Shown here piece after piece: positions 6,896 through 14,866 of a DNA stretch of 36,400 bases; the stretch's first letter is position 1; each line of letters opens with the position of its first letter. This DNA is from an uncultured SAR86 cluster bacterium (GTDB taxonomy: Bacteria; Pseudomonadota; Gammaproteobacteria; Magnimaribacterales; Magnimaribacteraceae). The translations under genes and the position numbers were made by a program. The notes beneath the pieces were generated by a model. That model was given only the letters and a program-made list of their open reading frames with translations. It searched no databases and was not told the origin of the DNA. The stretch lies in the NCBI GenBank assembly GCA_937773605.1, contig CALJVP010000006.1, positions 105,993 through 142,392 on the forward strand, in the 5' to 3' direction.

Positions 6896-7183
6896 AAATC
6901 AGGAACCATTCTTTCGAATCTAGAAAAAAAAGCGTTACGAGCAAAAGCGCACTCGCTGAAACCATCTGTTATTATCGGTCAGCACGGTCTTACAGAGGCT
7001 GTCCTTGCTGAGATTGATGTCGCTCTCAATGCTCATGAGCTGATTAAAGTCCGGATCAGAGGCGCAGACAAAATCAAACGCACCGGGCTGTGTGAACAAA
7101 TGGAAAAGCAATTGAATGCCGAGGTTGTGGACCAAATTGGATTTATTGCCGTCCTGCACCGACCCGAATCTAACTCTAATTGA
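6892..7183 (+). CDS. yhbY: YhbY-type RNA-binding protein (CRM domain), start region frameshifted or non-canonical
   Basis: The frame open from 6896 to the TGA at 7181-7183 encodes a full CRM domain: LRAKAHSLKP, VIIGQHGLTEAV, the helix AHELIKVRIRG and a C-terminal LHRPES. These match YhbY, a small protein that binds pre-50S ribosomal particles. No ATG, GTG or TTG exists in frame before the domain. An ATT at 6908 (ILSNLEKK, aligned with the NLS start of the E. coli protein) could initiate. Alternatively, the ATG at 6892, overlapping the preceding stop as ATGA, is correct and one extra A in the AAAA run at 6895-6898 breaks the frame; removing it gives MKSGTILSNLEKK. I favour the second because other genes in the window show the same kind of defect. 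Confidence 0.85.
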
Positions 7184-7218
7184 GTAGAATAAATAATTAA
7201 CAATAAAGGAAGAAATTC

Positions 7219-7761
7219 ATGAATCTATTTAAGAACTTAATCGTTCTGGGCCCGCTAGTGTATGCCGTTCATCATTTTGAAGAGCATGTAATTTTTAATT
7301 TTATAGAGTGGAAATTACAATACTTTGAGCACTCTGCTGCTGCTTTATCCACCGAAGCAATTCTGTCCATATTGGTCTGCATTCTGGTGATGTTTGCTCT
7401 TCTTCATCTCGTTAAAAACAACAGAGCCAGCGCGTATATTATTTTATATATACTGTTTGCAATTCAAATTATTAACGCAATTTACCATATATTCTTTAGT
7501 CTTTATTTTAGTGACTTTAGCCCCGGCACAATAACCGCTGTTCTCTTTTATCTGCCAGTGAACTTCTTGATCGTCCGCGCAGCATTTAAAGAGGGATTTT
7601 TAAAGAGCTATATGGAATATGTCTACATTGCTCTTTTAGGAACGGCAACTTTTGTTTTATTTGAACTGTACGGGCCGCTCGTTATTGGCTTATCGGTCGT
7701 ATCCAGTCTGATATATTTTGTCTGGTTCAATAACAGATTGACTGATAATCAAGTAGCATAG
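7219..7761 (+). CDS. HXXEE domain-containing membrane protein
   Basis: 180 residues with about six hydrophobic helices. The N-terminal VHHFEEHV carries the His-x-x-Glu-Glu motif that names the family (PF13787), and the later NAIYHIFF supplies the second conserved Asn-x-x-x-His segment. The motif suggests a membrane metal-binding site, but the function is unknown. AAAGGAAG about eight bases before the ATG is a reasonable ribosome-binding site. It lies 35 bases after yhbY and 27 before the cupin gene in the same direction, so it may belong to the same transcript. Confidence 0.8.
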   Translation: MNLFKNLIVLGPLVYAVHHFEEHVIFNFIEWKLQYFEHSAAALSTEAILSILVCILVMFALLHLVKNNRASAYIILYILFAIQIINAIYHIFFSLYFSDFSPGTITAVLFYLPVNFLIVRAAFKEGFLKSYMEYVYIALLGTATFVLFELYGPLVIGLSVVSSLIYFVWFNNRLTDNQVA

Positions 7762-7788
7762 AGGGCAGGGAAATAAGAAGGAGAAAGC

Positions 7789-8310
7789 ATGAGAAGAATA
7801 ATTACCGGTCACAACGAAAACGGAAAGTCGATAATTTCTATTGATGGTCCGCCTGCCAGATCTCTTGGTGAGGACGCAGGTGGTTTGTATGAAATTTGGA
7901 ACACGGACGGTGATGGATTTGATACAACTTCGGTGAAAGACAGGGCAGACAGAGATGTACTTTTGTCTCCTTCAAAAGGGGGAACCAAGATTAGGTATTT
8001 TCAAATCAACCCCATCCCAGAGGGCGTGCCACAAGAAGTAATTGAGGCTTCCACCGCCGAAGCATTTGAGAAAATGGGAGCATCTCACCATCGAGTAGAC
8101 ACTTCCAGGAATGCGGCGATGCATGAAACCGATACTATCGATTACATTATTTTGTTGAAAGGGGACGTCACTTTGATCCTTGACGAAGAAGAGGTGAAGG
8201 TTGAGCCGCATGACATTGTTGTCCAAAGGGGAACAAACCATGCTTGGGTTAATAACGGCTCAGAGCCCGCTTTATTGATTGCTGTCCTTATAGATAGCAG
8301 CTTGGTTTAG
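7789..8310 (+). CDS. Cupin domain protein
   Basis: 173 residues. The C-terminal half (about 95-170) is a cupin_2 barrel: MHETDTIDYIILLKGDVTLIL is motif 1, with one His and acidic residues, and VVQRGTNHAWVN is motif 2, with the second His. The N-terminal half (ISIDGPPAR, YEIWNTDG) resembles the leader of cupins found with aromatic or small-molecule metabolism genes. It is likely cytoplasmic and metal-binding; the substrate is unknown. AGAAGGAGAAAG precedes the ATG. The adjoining flavin monooxygenase, on the opposite strand and converging, is broken. Confidence 0.8.
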   Translation: MRRIITGHNENGKSIISIDGPPARSLGEDAGGLYEIWNTDGDGFDTTSVKDRADRDVLLSPSKGGTKIRYFQINPIPEGVPQEVIEASTAEAFEKMGASHHRVDTSRNAAMHETDTIDYIILLKGDVTLILDEEEVKVEPHDIVVQRGTNHAWVNNGSEPALLIAVLIDSSLV

Positions 8311-8324
8311 AAAGTAAAAATTTC

Positions 8325-8346
8325 TTCATCCCTTTAATTGGATGAA
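8325..8346. terminator. Weak hairpin between convergent genes
   Basis: TTCATCC and GGATGAA pair across an eight-base AT-rich loop in the gap between the cupin gene and the convergent monooxygenase. It lacks a strong T-run on either side, so a terminator role is only tentative. Confidence 0.3.
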
Positions 8347-8364
8347 AATAACGCTAAGAAAATT

Positions 8365-9502
8365 TTACAAAAGCCTTTCCAATTCTTTATTGGCATCGTA
8401 TTCCCAAATTTTCTTAGTTCTCTTTGACATTACTGATGTGTGTTTCATGACAAGGTTGCGAATGAAGGTCCCGATTGGATTTTTAATGTGATTGAGTTTG
8501 CCTTGCATCATTGATGTCGATTGAATCTTATTGTTTCTTTTTAGTCTTACCTTCTCGTAAACACTTTGTATCTTCTTAAAGTCATTTTTTAATTTTCCAG
8601 CTAAAACCCCAAACGTGTAGGCATCCTCTATGGCCATGCAACCGCCTTGGCCAAGAAAAGGAACCATGGGGTGGGCCGCATCACCAAGCAGCGTGATATT
8701 GTTGGAACACATGGTTTGCAAAGCAGGCCTTACGTAAATGCCCCATTTATAAACTTCTTTGCAGCTATTGATCTAGCGATAGCGTTTCTTCATCATAAGC
8801 TTCGAAATCTTCCAAGAGTTCTTCTTTTGTACCTTTCATTTTCCATGAATCTCCGTTTTCTTCGGTTTTTACTATTCCCACAAAACTGGTTCTGCCGCTA
8901 TTGTCTATGGGATAGTTAACAACATGAGATCCTGGACCCAAGTTGAACTGAATGTCTTTAGAATTTGAAATACCAATACCCCTCCAGGCGCTGTAGCCGC
9001 TGTAAATGGGCGCCCCGGTTGAAGGAAAGTGTTTTTGTCTGATGGGAGATTTGATTCCATCACAAGCCAAAATATGCACGACCTTATAAGTTTCATCATT
9101 GGAGAACTTTATTTCACAAGCCCCTTGATCCAAGCTCGAACACTCGTGGTTGAAGAAGACTTCTCCGCCTAGCTCCAAGTAGCGCTGATGGATAACCTTG
9201 ATGAGGTTTTGTCTGCTCGCCGTAATCACTTCCGTTTCCATAGCAATGATTTCTTTATTTAGATGGCTCATGACTACCCTTGAAGGAGAGAATGACTCGT
9301 TCATAAGGCTGTCTTTTATTCCTAATTTTTCTAAAAGGCCAAAGCCGTTTGGAGAGATTGATATGCCTGCACCGTACTCGCTCGTTTTTTCACTGCGCTC
9401 AAAGACAACCGTTTTAATTCCTTGAAGCCTTAATGCACAGCCGGCGGTGAGGCCCGCAATTCCTCCACCGACAATGCCAACGTACGACGAGTAATCCTTC
9501 AT
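8365..9502 (-). pseudogene. FAD-dependent monooxygenase (salicylate hydroxylase-like), frameshifted
   Basis: The N-terminal 245 codons (9502-8765) hold the FAD-binding fold: VGIVGGGIAGLTAGCALRL, then a FERSEKTSEYGAGISISPNG stretch and ACDGIKSPIR. They end prematurely at a TAG at 8765. The C-terminal part continues one frame over from the same place (NSCKEVYKWGIYVRP) through the GD motif LLGDAAHPMVPFLGQGG to a stop at 8365. Removing one base near 8768-8776 restores about 378 residues, the normal length for class A flavoprotein hydroxylases, which use NAD(P)H and O2 to hydroxylate aromatic acids. There is no long homopolymer at the break. It is either an inactivated gene or a sequence error. 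Confidence 0.85.
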
Positions 9503-9553
9503 ATAATCATTATCAACTTATAGAATAGATTTGAAATCAATTTAAAACAGATC

Positions 9554-10489
9554 ATGGACATTTTTTTAATTATCGTTGTTTCTCTTGTCGCATTATTCCT
9601 TTCTTATTATTGGTTCTTTAAATTTTCTCTATTGAATAAGCTAAACGGAAATTCAAAAATAGCAGAAACCAAACTTGGTCCTATCGAATACAAAATGATT
9701 GGCGACAAAGGTCCAATATTGATGAGCATTCACGGATCTCCAGGAGGCTATGATCAAAACATAATTTCTTCAGATGCTTTCAGGATACTAATACTATCAA
9801 GACCTGGGTATTTGAGAACACCGCTTGGTGTTGGACAAACTCCTGCCGAACAAGCAACCGCTTACAGCGAACTGCTGGACGTATTGGGCATACAAAAAGT
9901 TGTGGTTATGGGTATTTCAGGAGGAGGGCCTTCGTCTATGGAATTTGCTGCTAAATTTCCTGAAAAAACCTTGGGTCTTATCGCCTTTGAAGCAGTGAGT
10001 TATTCAGAGGATTATGCAAATAAATTTCCAGACGATGAGTCAATGATGAACGGTTCTGACTTTAGTATGTGGGCCGGACTTTATTACATGTCTTTTTTGG
10101 GCACCAAAAAAAAGGCTGCCATGATGCTTCCCAGCCCTAAAAACAGAATTCGCCTGACCTCTAACCCCAAGAACGTAGCAAAACTAAAATCCATGGAGTG
10201 GTCGATTTGGCCGATGAGTTTAAGAAGAGAGGGCGTGGCTAACGATTATCAACAGTTTGCAAACCTTTCAATACCGTTTGAAAAAATTAATGCACCCACT
10301 TTGGCAATTCATGGCAACGAAGACATAAACGTTGATTTGAGTCATGCAAAAGAGCTTATCCAGAAAGTAAAAGGCTCAGAGTTAAAAATTATCGATGAAG
10401 GAGATCACATGATGATGTTCACTCACGCAGAAGAGATTGACCCCCTAATAAAAGAATTTATATTGCGAGTATCAAACAACCAGACCTAA
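9554..10489 (+). CDS. Membrane-anchored alpha/beta hydrolase
   Basis: 311 residues. An N-terminal helix (IFLIIVVSLVALFLSYYWFF) probably anchors it, with the catalytic domain following. HGSPGG (near residue 59) supplies the oxyanion region. The nucleophile elbow is GISGGGPS with Ser122. The acid is likely Asp in HGNEDINV, and the base is His in EGDHMMM near the C-terminus. The fold is that of general esterases/lipases (PF00561-like); the substrate is unknown. The ATG has no evident Shine-Dalgarno sequence. The DUF952 gene follows in the same direction after 16 bases. Confidence 0.85.
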   Translation: MDIFLIIVVSLVALFLSYYWFFKFSLLNKLNGNSKIAETKLGPIEYKMIGDKGPILMSIHGSPGGYDQNIISSDAFRILILSRPGYLRTPLGVGQTPAEQATAYSELLDVLGIQKVVVMGISGGGPSSMEFAAKFPEKTLGLIAFEAVSYSEDYANKFPDDESMMNGSDFSMWAGLYYMSFLGTKKKAAMMLPSPKNRIRLTSNPKNVAKLKSMEWSIWPMSLRREGVANDYQQFANLSIPFEKINAPTLAIHGNEDINVDLSHAKELIQKVKGSELKIIDEGDHMMMFTHAEEIDPLIKEFILRVSNNQT

Positions 10490-10505
10490 ATTAATAATTA
10501 ATTCT

Positions 10506-10970
10506 ATGACTAAGTTTATTTTAATTGGGATGCTGGCCGTACAGCTCTTTTTTTTAGAAGTCACTAATGCAGCGCAAAACCCAGATCAAGGAGGGGTATT
10601 TAAAATGGAAAATAATGTTTATAAGATTCTCACAGAAGAACAATGGAAAACTGCCTCAGAGACTGGACTTATAGAAGTTGAATTAGACAAAAAAGATGGA
10701 TTCATCCACCTATCTACGGCATCTCAGCTAGCAGGAACGCTTTCCTTCTATTTTGCAGACGATGAAGATTTAATTTTATTGCAACTGGATCGCAGTCAAA
10801 TCAAAGACGCTTTGATTTATGAAGCTCCGTTCCCCGTAGGCGACAGGACGGGAGAATTTCCTCATTTGTATTCTGAGTTGTCGGTTGATCAGGTTGCCCA
10901 GGTATGGAAAATAAGCAGAGGAGCATTTTCTCTTCCAAAAGAAATAATATTACAAGCAGAGAACTTGTGA
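10506..10970 (+). CDS. DUF952 family protein, with possible signal peptide and internal start
   Basis: The region from about residue 34 (MENNVYKILTEEQWKTA) to the end matches DUF952 (PF06108), with the typical DGFIHLST and a late FPHLYSEL. The family's function is unknown. From the ATG at 10506 the frame adds a leader that looks like a signal peptide (KFILIGMLAVQLFFLEVTNA). However, the ATG at 10605 is preceded by AAGGAGGGG, the best ribosome-binding site in the area, and gives the normal DUF952 length of 121 residues. I report the longer frame because the leader is convincingly hydrophobic, but the shorter form may be the main product, or both may be made. Confidence 0.75.
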   Translation: MTKFILIGMLAVQLFFLEVTNAAQNPDQGGVFKMENNVYKILTEEQWKTASETGLIEVELDKKDGFIHLSTASQLAGTLSFYFADDEDLILLQLDRSQIKDALIYEAPFPVGDRTGEFPHLYSELSVDQVAQVWKISRGAFSLPKEIILQAENL

Positions 10971-10971
10971 T

Positions 10972-12459
10972 TTAAGCGGTATGGATTTTGATAAATTCTT
11001 CCGCCTTCTCAAAAATTAAAGATTTTCGTTCTTCTTTCATTCTATCAAGTGCCCTTATTTGCAGAGCTAATCTGGCATTGGCTTCGTAAAAAGATCTATT
11101 TTTTTCAGTGAACCTCCAGTAAAGGCCATCAACAACATCACACCAATCGCCTTTTTTATAATTACTCATTTTTAGCATGTAGTTTGATCCACAAGTGTAA
11201 GGCTTGGTAGACATAATCCCTCCATCGGCATAGGTGGCCATTCCAAAAACATTCGGGACCATCACCCATTCAGAAGAGTCGATGTACATCTCCATAAACC
11301 ATTTATATATTTGCTTGGGATCAATTTCGCAAAGGTTCATTAAGTTGCTTATGACCATCAGCCTGGGTATGTGATGCGCATAACCGTCTTGGAGTGTGCT
11401 CTTTATGCAATCATCCAAAGGTACGATTCCTGTTGAGCCTTCGTACCAACTATCCGTTAATTTTTTTTCATGATTCCAGTAGTTTCTTGACGCCTGATAA
11501 TCTCCCTTGGTTTGATAAACTCCCCTGATAAATTCTCTCCAACCAATTATTTGTCTGATAAAGCCCTCCACGGAGTTTAAGGGGAAATTAAATTTTTCTG
11601 CAGATGCCAATACTTTCTCAACCACAGTAACGGGTGACAAGATTCCTATGTTCATGGCAGCGCTAAGACCGCTGTGGAATAAGAAGTTCTCCCCTTCAAC
11701 CATGGCATCTTCGTATGCTCCAAAGTTACTCATTCTTACTCTTAAGAAATCATCAAAACAGTTTTCAGCATCCCTTCTGTTAACCGGAAACCAGACATTA
11801 TCTAAATTACCAGGATGATCTTCGAAATGCTCTTTTACCAAACTGCAGATTTCTCCATGATAAACAGAATTTTGTAATTCAGGCATTTCTGGTATGACAG
11901 CATCTTTAGGAATTTTTTTTCTATTCTCTTCATCCAGAGACCACTTTCCCCCTAAGGGCTTATTGTCTTTATCCAACAGGACGCCGAACTGTTTCCTTAC
12001 GCGTTGGTAAAACCCAGCCATCCTTAAATTTTTTTTGCCTTCAACCTCTGATTCAAACTCTCTTCTTGATAGAAAGAACATAGGAGATTGGTGCACTTCA
12101 AAAGAAATTTTATTTTTCTCTAACTCTTCATATATTTGCCCTTCAAAGACCTTATCTTCGATTTCAAAGAAGTTAATGTGGGTAATTTTTCCCTCGTTTA
12201 AAAAATCTAATAGTGACGCAACATACGACTTATTCTCTATATCTAGTTGCTGGTAATGAACCCGTATATCTTCTTGACTAAGCTCATCTTTGTATTCTCT
12301 CATCGCACATAAGAATAAATAAATCTTTAGCTTGTGGTGCTTTTCGTAAGTACATAAACCAAAATCTTCGGCCATGAATACCTGTTCACAACCTTTTTCT
12401 TTAAGTAGATGAGGGTCAAAAAGTTGATTTCCTAGAATAACGAATGTGTTGTTTTTCAT
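10972..12459 (-). CDS. Cryptochrome/photolyase-related protein (DPRP / FeS-BCP clade) lacking two cluster cysteines
   Basis: 495 residues. The N-terminal part (FVILGNQLFDPHLL, FMAEDFGLCTYEKHHKLKI) is the antenna-type alpha/beta domain of deoxyribodipyrimidine photolyase-related proteins (PF04244). The C-terminal FAD domain has IGWREFIRG, GYAHHIPRLMV and EWVMVPNVFGMATYADGG. Members of this clade are (6-4) photolyases with a [4Fe-4S] cluster held by four cysteines, normally including a Y-C-x-G-C segment and an A-C-P. Here the corresponding stretch reads MSNYKKGDWCDVVDGLYWRF: Cys351 and possibly Cys440 remain, but the C-x-x-C pair is gone and the loop is shortened. The protein probably still binds FAD and repairs UV lesions or senses light, likely without a cluster. 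It lies directly downstream of the ferritin-like gene. Confidence 0.88.
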   Translation of the reverse strand: MKNNTFVILGNQLFDPHLLKEKGCEQVFMAEDFGLCTYEKHHKLKIYLFLCAMREYKDELSQEDIRVHYQQLDIENKSYVASLLDFLNEGKITHINFFEIEDKVFEGQIYEELEKNKISFEVHQSPMFFLSRREFESEVEGKKNLRMAGFYQRVRKQFGVLLDKDNKPLGGKWSLDEENRKKIPKDAVIPEMPELQNSVYHGEICSLVKEHFEDHPGNLDNVWFPVNRRDAENCFDDFLRVRMSNFGAYEDAMVEGENFLFHSGLSAAMNIGILSPVTVVEKVLASAEKFNFPLNSVEGFIRQIIGWREFIRGVYQTKGDYQASRNYWNHEKKLTDSWYEGSTGIVPLDDCIKSTLQDGYAHHIPRLMVISNLMNLCEIDPKQIYKWFMEMYIDSSEWVMVPNVFGMATYADGGIMSTKPYTCGSNYMLKMSNYKKGDWCDVVDGLYWRFTEKNRSFYEANARLALQIRALDRMKEERKSLIFEKAEEFIKIHTA

Positions 12460-12507
12460 TTCGAAGAGAATTCTATTCTCTGTGGCTAAGAATTGAAAAA
12501 GAAATTC

Positions 12508-12948
12508 TTAACTGAAATCTTTTAACATTTTTCTTAATTCCAGCTGATGCTGCTCTTCTTGGCCAATAAGGTTTCTTGTGTACTCTTCGAGATAAACAGA
12601 AAAACCTTCCACAACACCTAGCATTTTCTTGTATAAATTTAACGCGTGCATTTCATGAGCGAGACTTTCTTCAAGTATGTCCTTTATGGAATGATTATTG
12701 GTTTCAACAATTTTGGCTATCTTCTGGCTTGGGTGGCCATCCAGACCGGTTAATAATTCGCCAGCCTGTTGTGCGTGCTGCAGAGATTCATTGGCTTGTT
12801 CTTTAAGAAATTCTACGATGGGAAGTCTGTGTGGACCCACCACCATAAGAGAGGAGTGGGTATATCTAACAACACCGGCCAGTTCATACTCCATAATCTC
12901 ATTTAAAATACTGATAACTTCAGAAGAATTTAAATCACTTTGTTCCAT
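12508..12948 (-). CDS. Bacterioferritin-like (ferritin-like superfamily) protein
   Basis: 146 residues, all helical. Carboxylate and histidine ligands of a di-iron four-helix bundle are visible: Glu in MEYELAGVVRY, Glu and His in ANESLQHAQQAGE, Glu in LAHEMHALNLY and the GQEEQHQ motif near the end. This points to iron storage or ferroxidase activity. The length is close to bacterioferritin (about 155), although heme-ligand Met cannot be assigned with confidence. The ATG at 12948 is chosen over an upstream GTG (12954) because GGAG lies five bases before it. A Fur-like sequence lies 53-83 bases upstream, consistent with iron control. The photolyase-related gene follows after 48 bases on the same strand. 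Confidence 0.82.
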   Translation of the reverse strand: MEQSDLNSSEVISILNEIMEYELAGVVRYTHSSLMVVGPHRLPIVEFLKEQANESLQHAQQAGELLTGLDGHPSQKIAKIVETNNHSIKDILEESLAHEMHALNLYKKMLGVVEGFSVYLEEYTRNLIGQEEQHQLELRKMLKDFS

Positions 12949-13000
12949 GTTCACTCCAAATTTTTTTAGATGGTATCAGAAGATTCAGGAAATTCTCTTA

Positions 13001-13031
13001 ATGAGAATAAGGATAAAACTGATAATCATTT
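13001..13031. promoter_or_regulatory. Candidate Fur-like operator between ferritin-like and methyltransferase genes
   Basis: ATGAGAATAAGG at 13001-13012 and GATAATCATT at 13021-13030 resemble the GATAAT/ATTATC hexamers of the Fur box, in the divergent gap that serves the ferritin-like gene. Pattern match only; iron regulation of that gene is inferred. Confidence 0.4.
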
Positions 13032-13056
13032 CTATTCACCAGTATAATTTTAGCCA

Positions 13057-13689
13057 ATGCACTGCACCATCTGCAAAAATGAATCCGTTGTTGTTTTTAA
13101 AACAATCGAACAGACAAAGTATTGGAAATGCAATTTTTGCAAAGCCAAGTTTGTAGACAAAGCGCATCGCCTCGATGCAGAAAACGAAAAAGAGCGTTAT
13201 GACCAGCACAATAACTTGGTGGAGGATGAGGCGTATAGAGCTTTTCTATCAAAACTTACAGACTCTCTTAAGACCAAGTTATCACCCGGAGATATTGGCC
13301 TAGATTATGGATGCGGACCCGGTCCAGCCCTCGCTGATATGATGCACTCAGAAGGTTACGCAATGGAGATCTATGACCCGTTCTTTTTCCCCAATAAAGA
13401 TGCTTTGTCCAAAAAATACGACTTTATAACTTGCACGGAGACGGCTGAACATTTTTTTAACCCTTATGACGAATTTAAATCTATCGACAATCTGATGGTC
13501 GAGGGAGGTTGGTTTGGCCTCATGACATGCTTTATGACAGAAGATGAATTATTTGAAGGTTGGTACTACAGAAGGGATCCCACTCACGTATCCTTTTATT
13601 CAGAACAGACCTTTGAGGTAATAGCATCTCAAAGAAATTGGAATTATGAAATTCCTGAAAAAGATATAGTCCTCTTTAATAAGAACTAA
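13057..13689 (+). CDS. Class I SAM-dependent methyltransferase with N-terminal zinc ribbon
   Basis: 210 residues. Cys3, Cys6, Cys25 and Cys28 (HCTICKN and WKCNFC) form a zinc ribbon. The Rossmann methyltransferase core begins at GLDYGCGPGP (motif I, near residue 88), with the acidic post-I residue in EIYDPFF and the motif-IV-like ITCTETAEHF. The C-terminal RRDPTHVSFYSEQTF is typical of a family of uncharacterised methyltransferases. The substrate is unknown. A perfect TATAAT at 13043-13048 lies only eight bases before the ATG and no ribosome-binding site is seen, so the message may be leaderless. It is divergent from the ferritin-like gene. Confidence 0.82.
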   Translation: MHCTICKNESVVVFKTIEQTKYWKCNFCKAKFVDKAHRLDAENEKERYDQHNNLVEDEAYRAFLSKLTDSLKTKLSPGDIGLDYGCGPGPALADMMHSEGYAMEIYDPFFFPNKDALSKKYDFITCTETAEHFFNPYDEFKSIDNLMVEGGWFGLMTCFMTEDELFEGWYYRRDPTHVSFYSEQTFEVIASQRNWNYEIPEKDIVLFNKN

Positions 13690-13731
13690 TATAAAATTAG
13701 AGTTCATTTAAACAACAAGAAGGGGAACAAT

Positions 13732-14121
13732 ATGTTCAGTCACATAATGATAGGGGCCAATGATATAGAAGAGTCAAAAACTTTTTATGATAATGTTTTG
13801 GGCGTCCTGGGTTGCGAACCAGGAGTTCTGTCTGTTAATCCAACCGGGCACAACAGGTACATGTATTTTTTGGATGGAAGTACTTTTTTAATATCAGAAC
13901 CAATAGATGATGAGGTTGCAACGCACGGCAATGGAAGCACCATAGGTTTTTCAGTTAAAGATGAGGCCACTGGAGATGCATGGCATCAAGCAGGCTTGGA
14001 TAATGGCGGCACAACCTGTGAAGGCGATCCCGGAGTCAGAGAAGGAATGGGCATGAAGCTTTACCTTGCCTACTTAAGAGACCCTTCAGGTAATAAACTG
14101 TGCGCTCTTAAGCACCTATAA
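13732..14121 (+). CDS. VOC superfamily (glyoxalase-like) protein
   Basis: 129 residues. MFSHIMIGANDIEESKTFYDNVLGVLG is the first beta-alpha-beta-beta-beta half with the first metal His, and a Lys-Leu-Tyr-Leu-Ala-Tyr-Leu-Arg-Asp-Pro-Ser-Gly-Asn-Lys segment closes the second half. This is the pattern of glyoxalase/bleomycin-resistance/dioxygenase proteins (PF00903). The His and acidic ligands suggest a divalent metal, but the reaction cannot be inferred. AAGGGG precedes the ATG. The DNA after its stop holds a short remnant discussed separately. Confidence 0.85.
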   Translation: MFSHIMIGANDIEESKTFYDNVLGVLGCEPGVLSVNPTGHNRYMYFLDGSTFLISEPIDDEVATHGNGSTIGFSVKDEATGDAWHQAGLDNGGTTCEGDPGVREGMGMKLYLAYLRDPSGNKLCALKHL

Positions 14122-14155
14122 GAAGCTCGGCGATTGTGAAATACACGATAAATGC

Positions 14156-14293
14156 TTGGTGAGAGAGCTTTCTGAAAAAGAAATTCTAGATCACGTCGCA
14201 CAGGTAGCTGAGAACGGTTATTCCATCATGGAAAATGCAATTCAGCAGGATTACATAAAAGAAATTCTTCAGGAGCTAGAAAGACTTGAATAA
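14156..14293 (+). pseudogene. Short remnant resembling the N-terminus of phytanoyl-CoA dioxygenase-family proteins
   Basis: A 45-codon frame beginning at TTG (or GTG 14159), ending at the TAA at 14291. ILDHVAQVAENGYSIMENAI followed by KEILQELERLE resembles the first helix and strand of PhyH-family dioxygenases, in which an E-x-G-(Y/F)-x-(I/V)-x-(E)-N/D-A-I pattern is common. None of the iron-binding H-x-D or later His residues follow, and the DNA up to 14380 shows no continuation in any frame that I could recognise. It is probably a degraded gene fragment, though a real small protein is possible. The family similarity is by eye. Confidence 0.4.
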
Positions 14294-14380
14294 GTAAGGC
14301 CTTTAGAGATATGGGAAACTTGTTTAGCAAAGATTAAGAGAATAGGAAAAATTGCTTAAAGAATTTCAAGCGGAGCTGTC

Positions 14381-14818
14381 ATGGGATTTATAGATTCAAT
14401 CAAAAGTTTTTACTTTAGGGCTTTTGATTTTAGAACAAGGTCTTCTCGATCAGAGTTTTGGTATGTATTCTTAGCTCAGATTTTATTCTTTCTACCAATT
14501 GAATTTATCCCTTCTTTTCTTTTTCTAGATCTTTTAGTAAGCGCAATCAATATTCTTATTTTCTTGCCTCAAATCTCTTTAACTGTGAGGAGGTTCCACG
14601 ACGTTGGGATATCTGGCTGGTGGCTAATTTGTTGCCCATTGGTCTTTCTTCTTATGTGGGCTGCAGTTTATTTTGATACTACTTTTGGAAATGTTTTTGT
14701 AGGCCCGTTTTCCCTAGCTCTTTTGATTATTTTTATATACCTAATTTGTAAAAAAGGGGATGTTCGAGATAATAAATACGGCTCAGACCCATTGGGACTG
14801 CCTAAAGAAAAAAATTAA
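14381..14818 (+). CDS. DUF805 family membrane protein
   Basis: 145 residues with about four hydrophobic helices. Family signatures (PF05656) are visible: RSSRSEFWYVFLAQ at the N-terminus, VRRFHDVGISGWWLI in the middle and a C-terminal DNKYGSDPLG. The function is unknown; members are inner-membrane proteins, some linked to phage or stress. The ATG has GGAG six bases upstream. A strong hairpin terminator follows directly after the stop. Confidence 0.88.
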   Translation: MGFIDSIKSFYFRAFDFRTRSSRSEFWYVFLAQILFFLPIEFIPSFLFLDLLVSAINILIFLPQISLTVRRFHDVGISGWWLICCPLVFLLMWAAVYFDTTFGNVFVGPFSLALLIIFIYLICKKGDVRDNKYGSDPLGLPKEKN

Positions 14819-14823
14819 TCAAA

Positions 14824-14853
14824 AAAACTACCAGTCCATTCGCTGGTAGTTTT
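14824..14853. terminator. Rho-independent terminator, probably bidirectional
   Basis: AAAACTACCAG (14824-14834) pairs with CTGGTAGTTTT (14843-14853) around an eight-base loop, with A residues before and a TTTTAATTT run after. It lies six bases after the DUF805 stop and just before the convergent secreted-protein gene, so it can serve both strands. Confidence 0.85.
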
Positions 14854-14866
14854 AATTTAGCAGACC

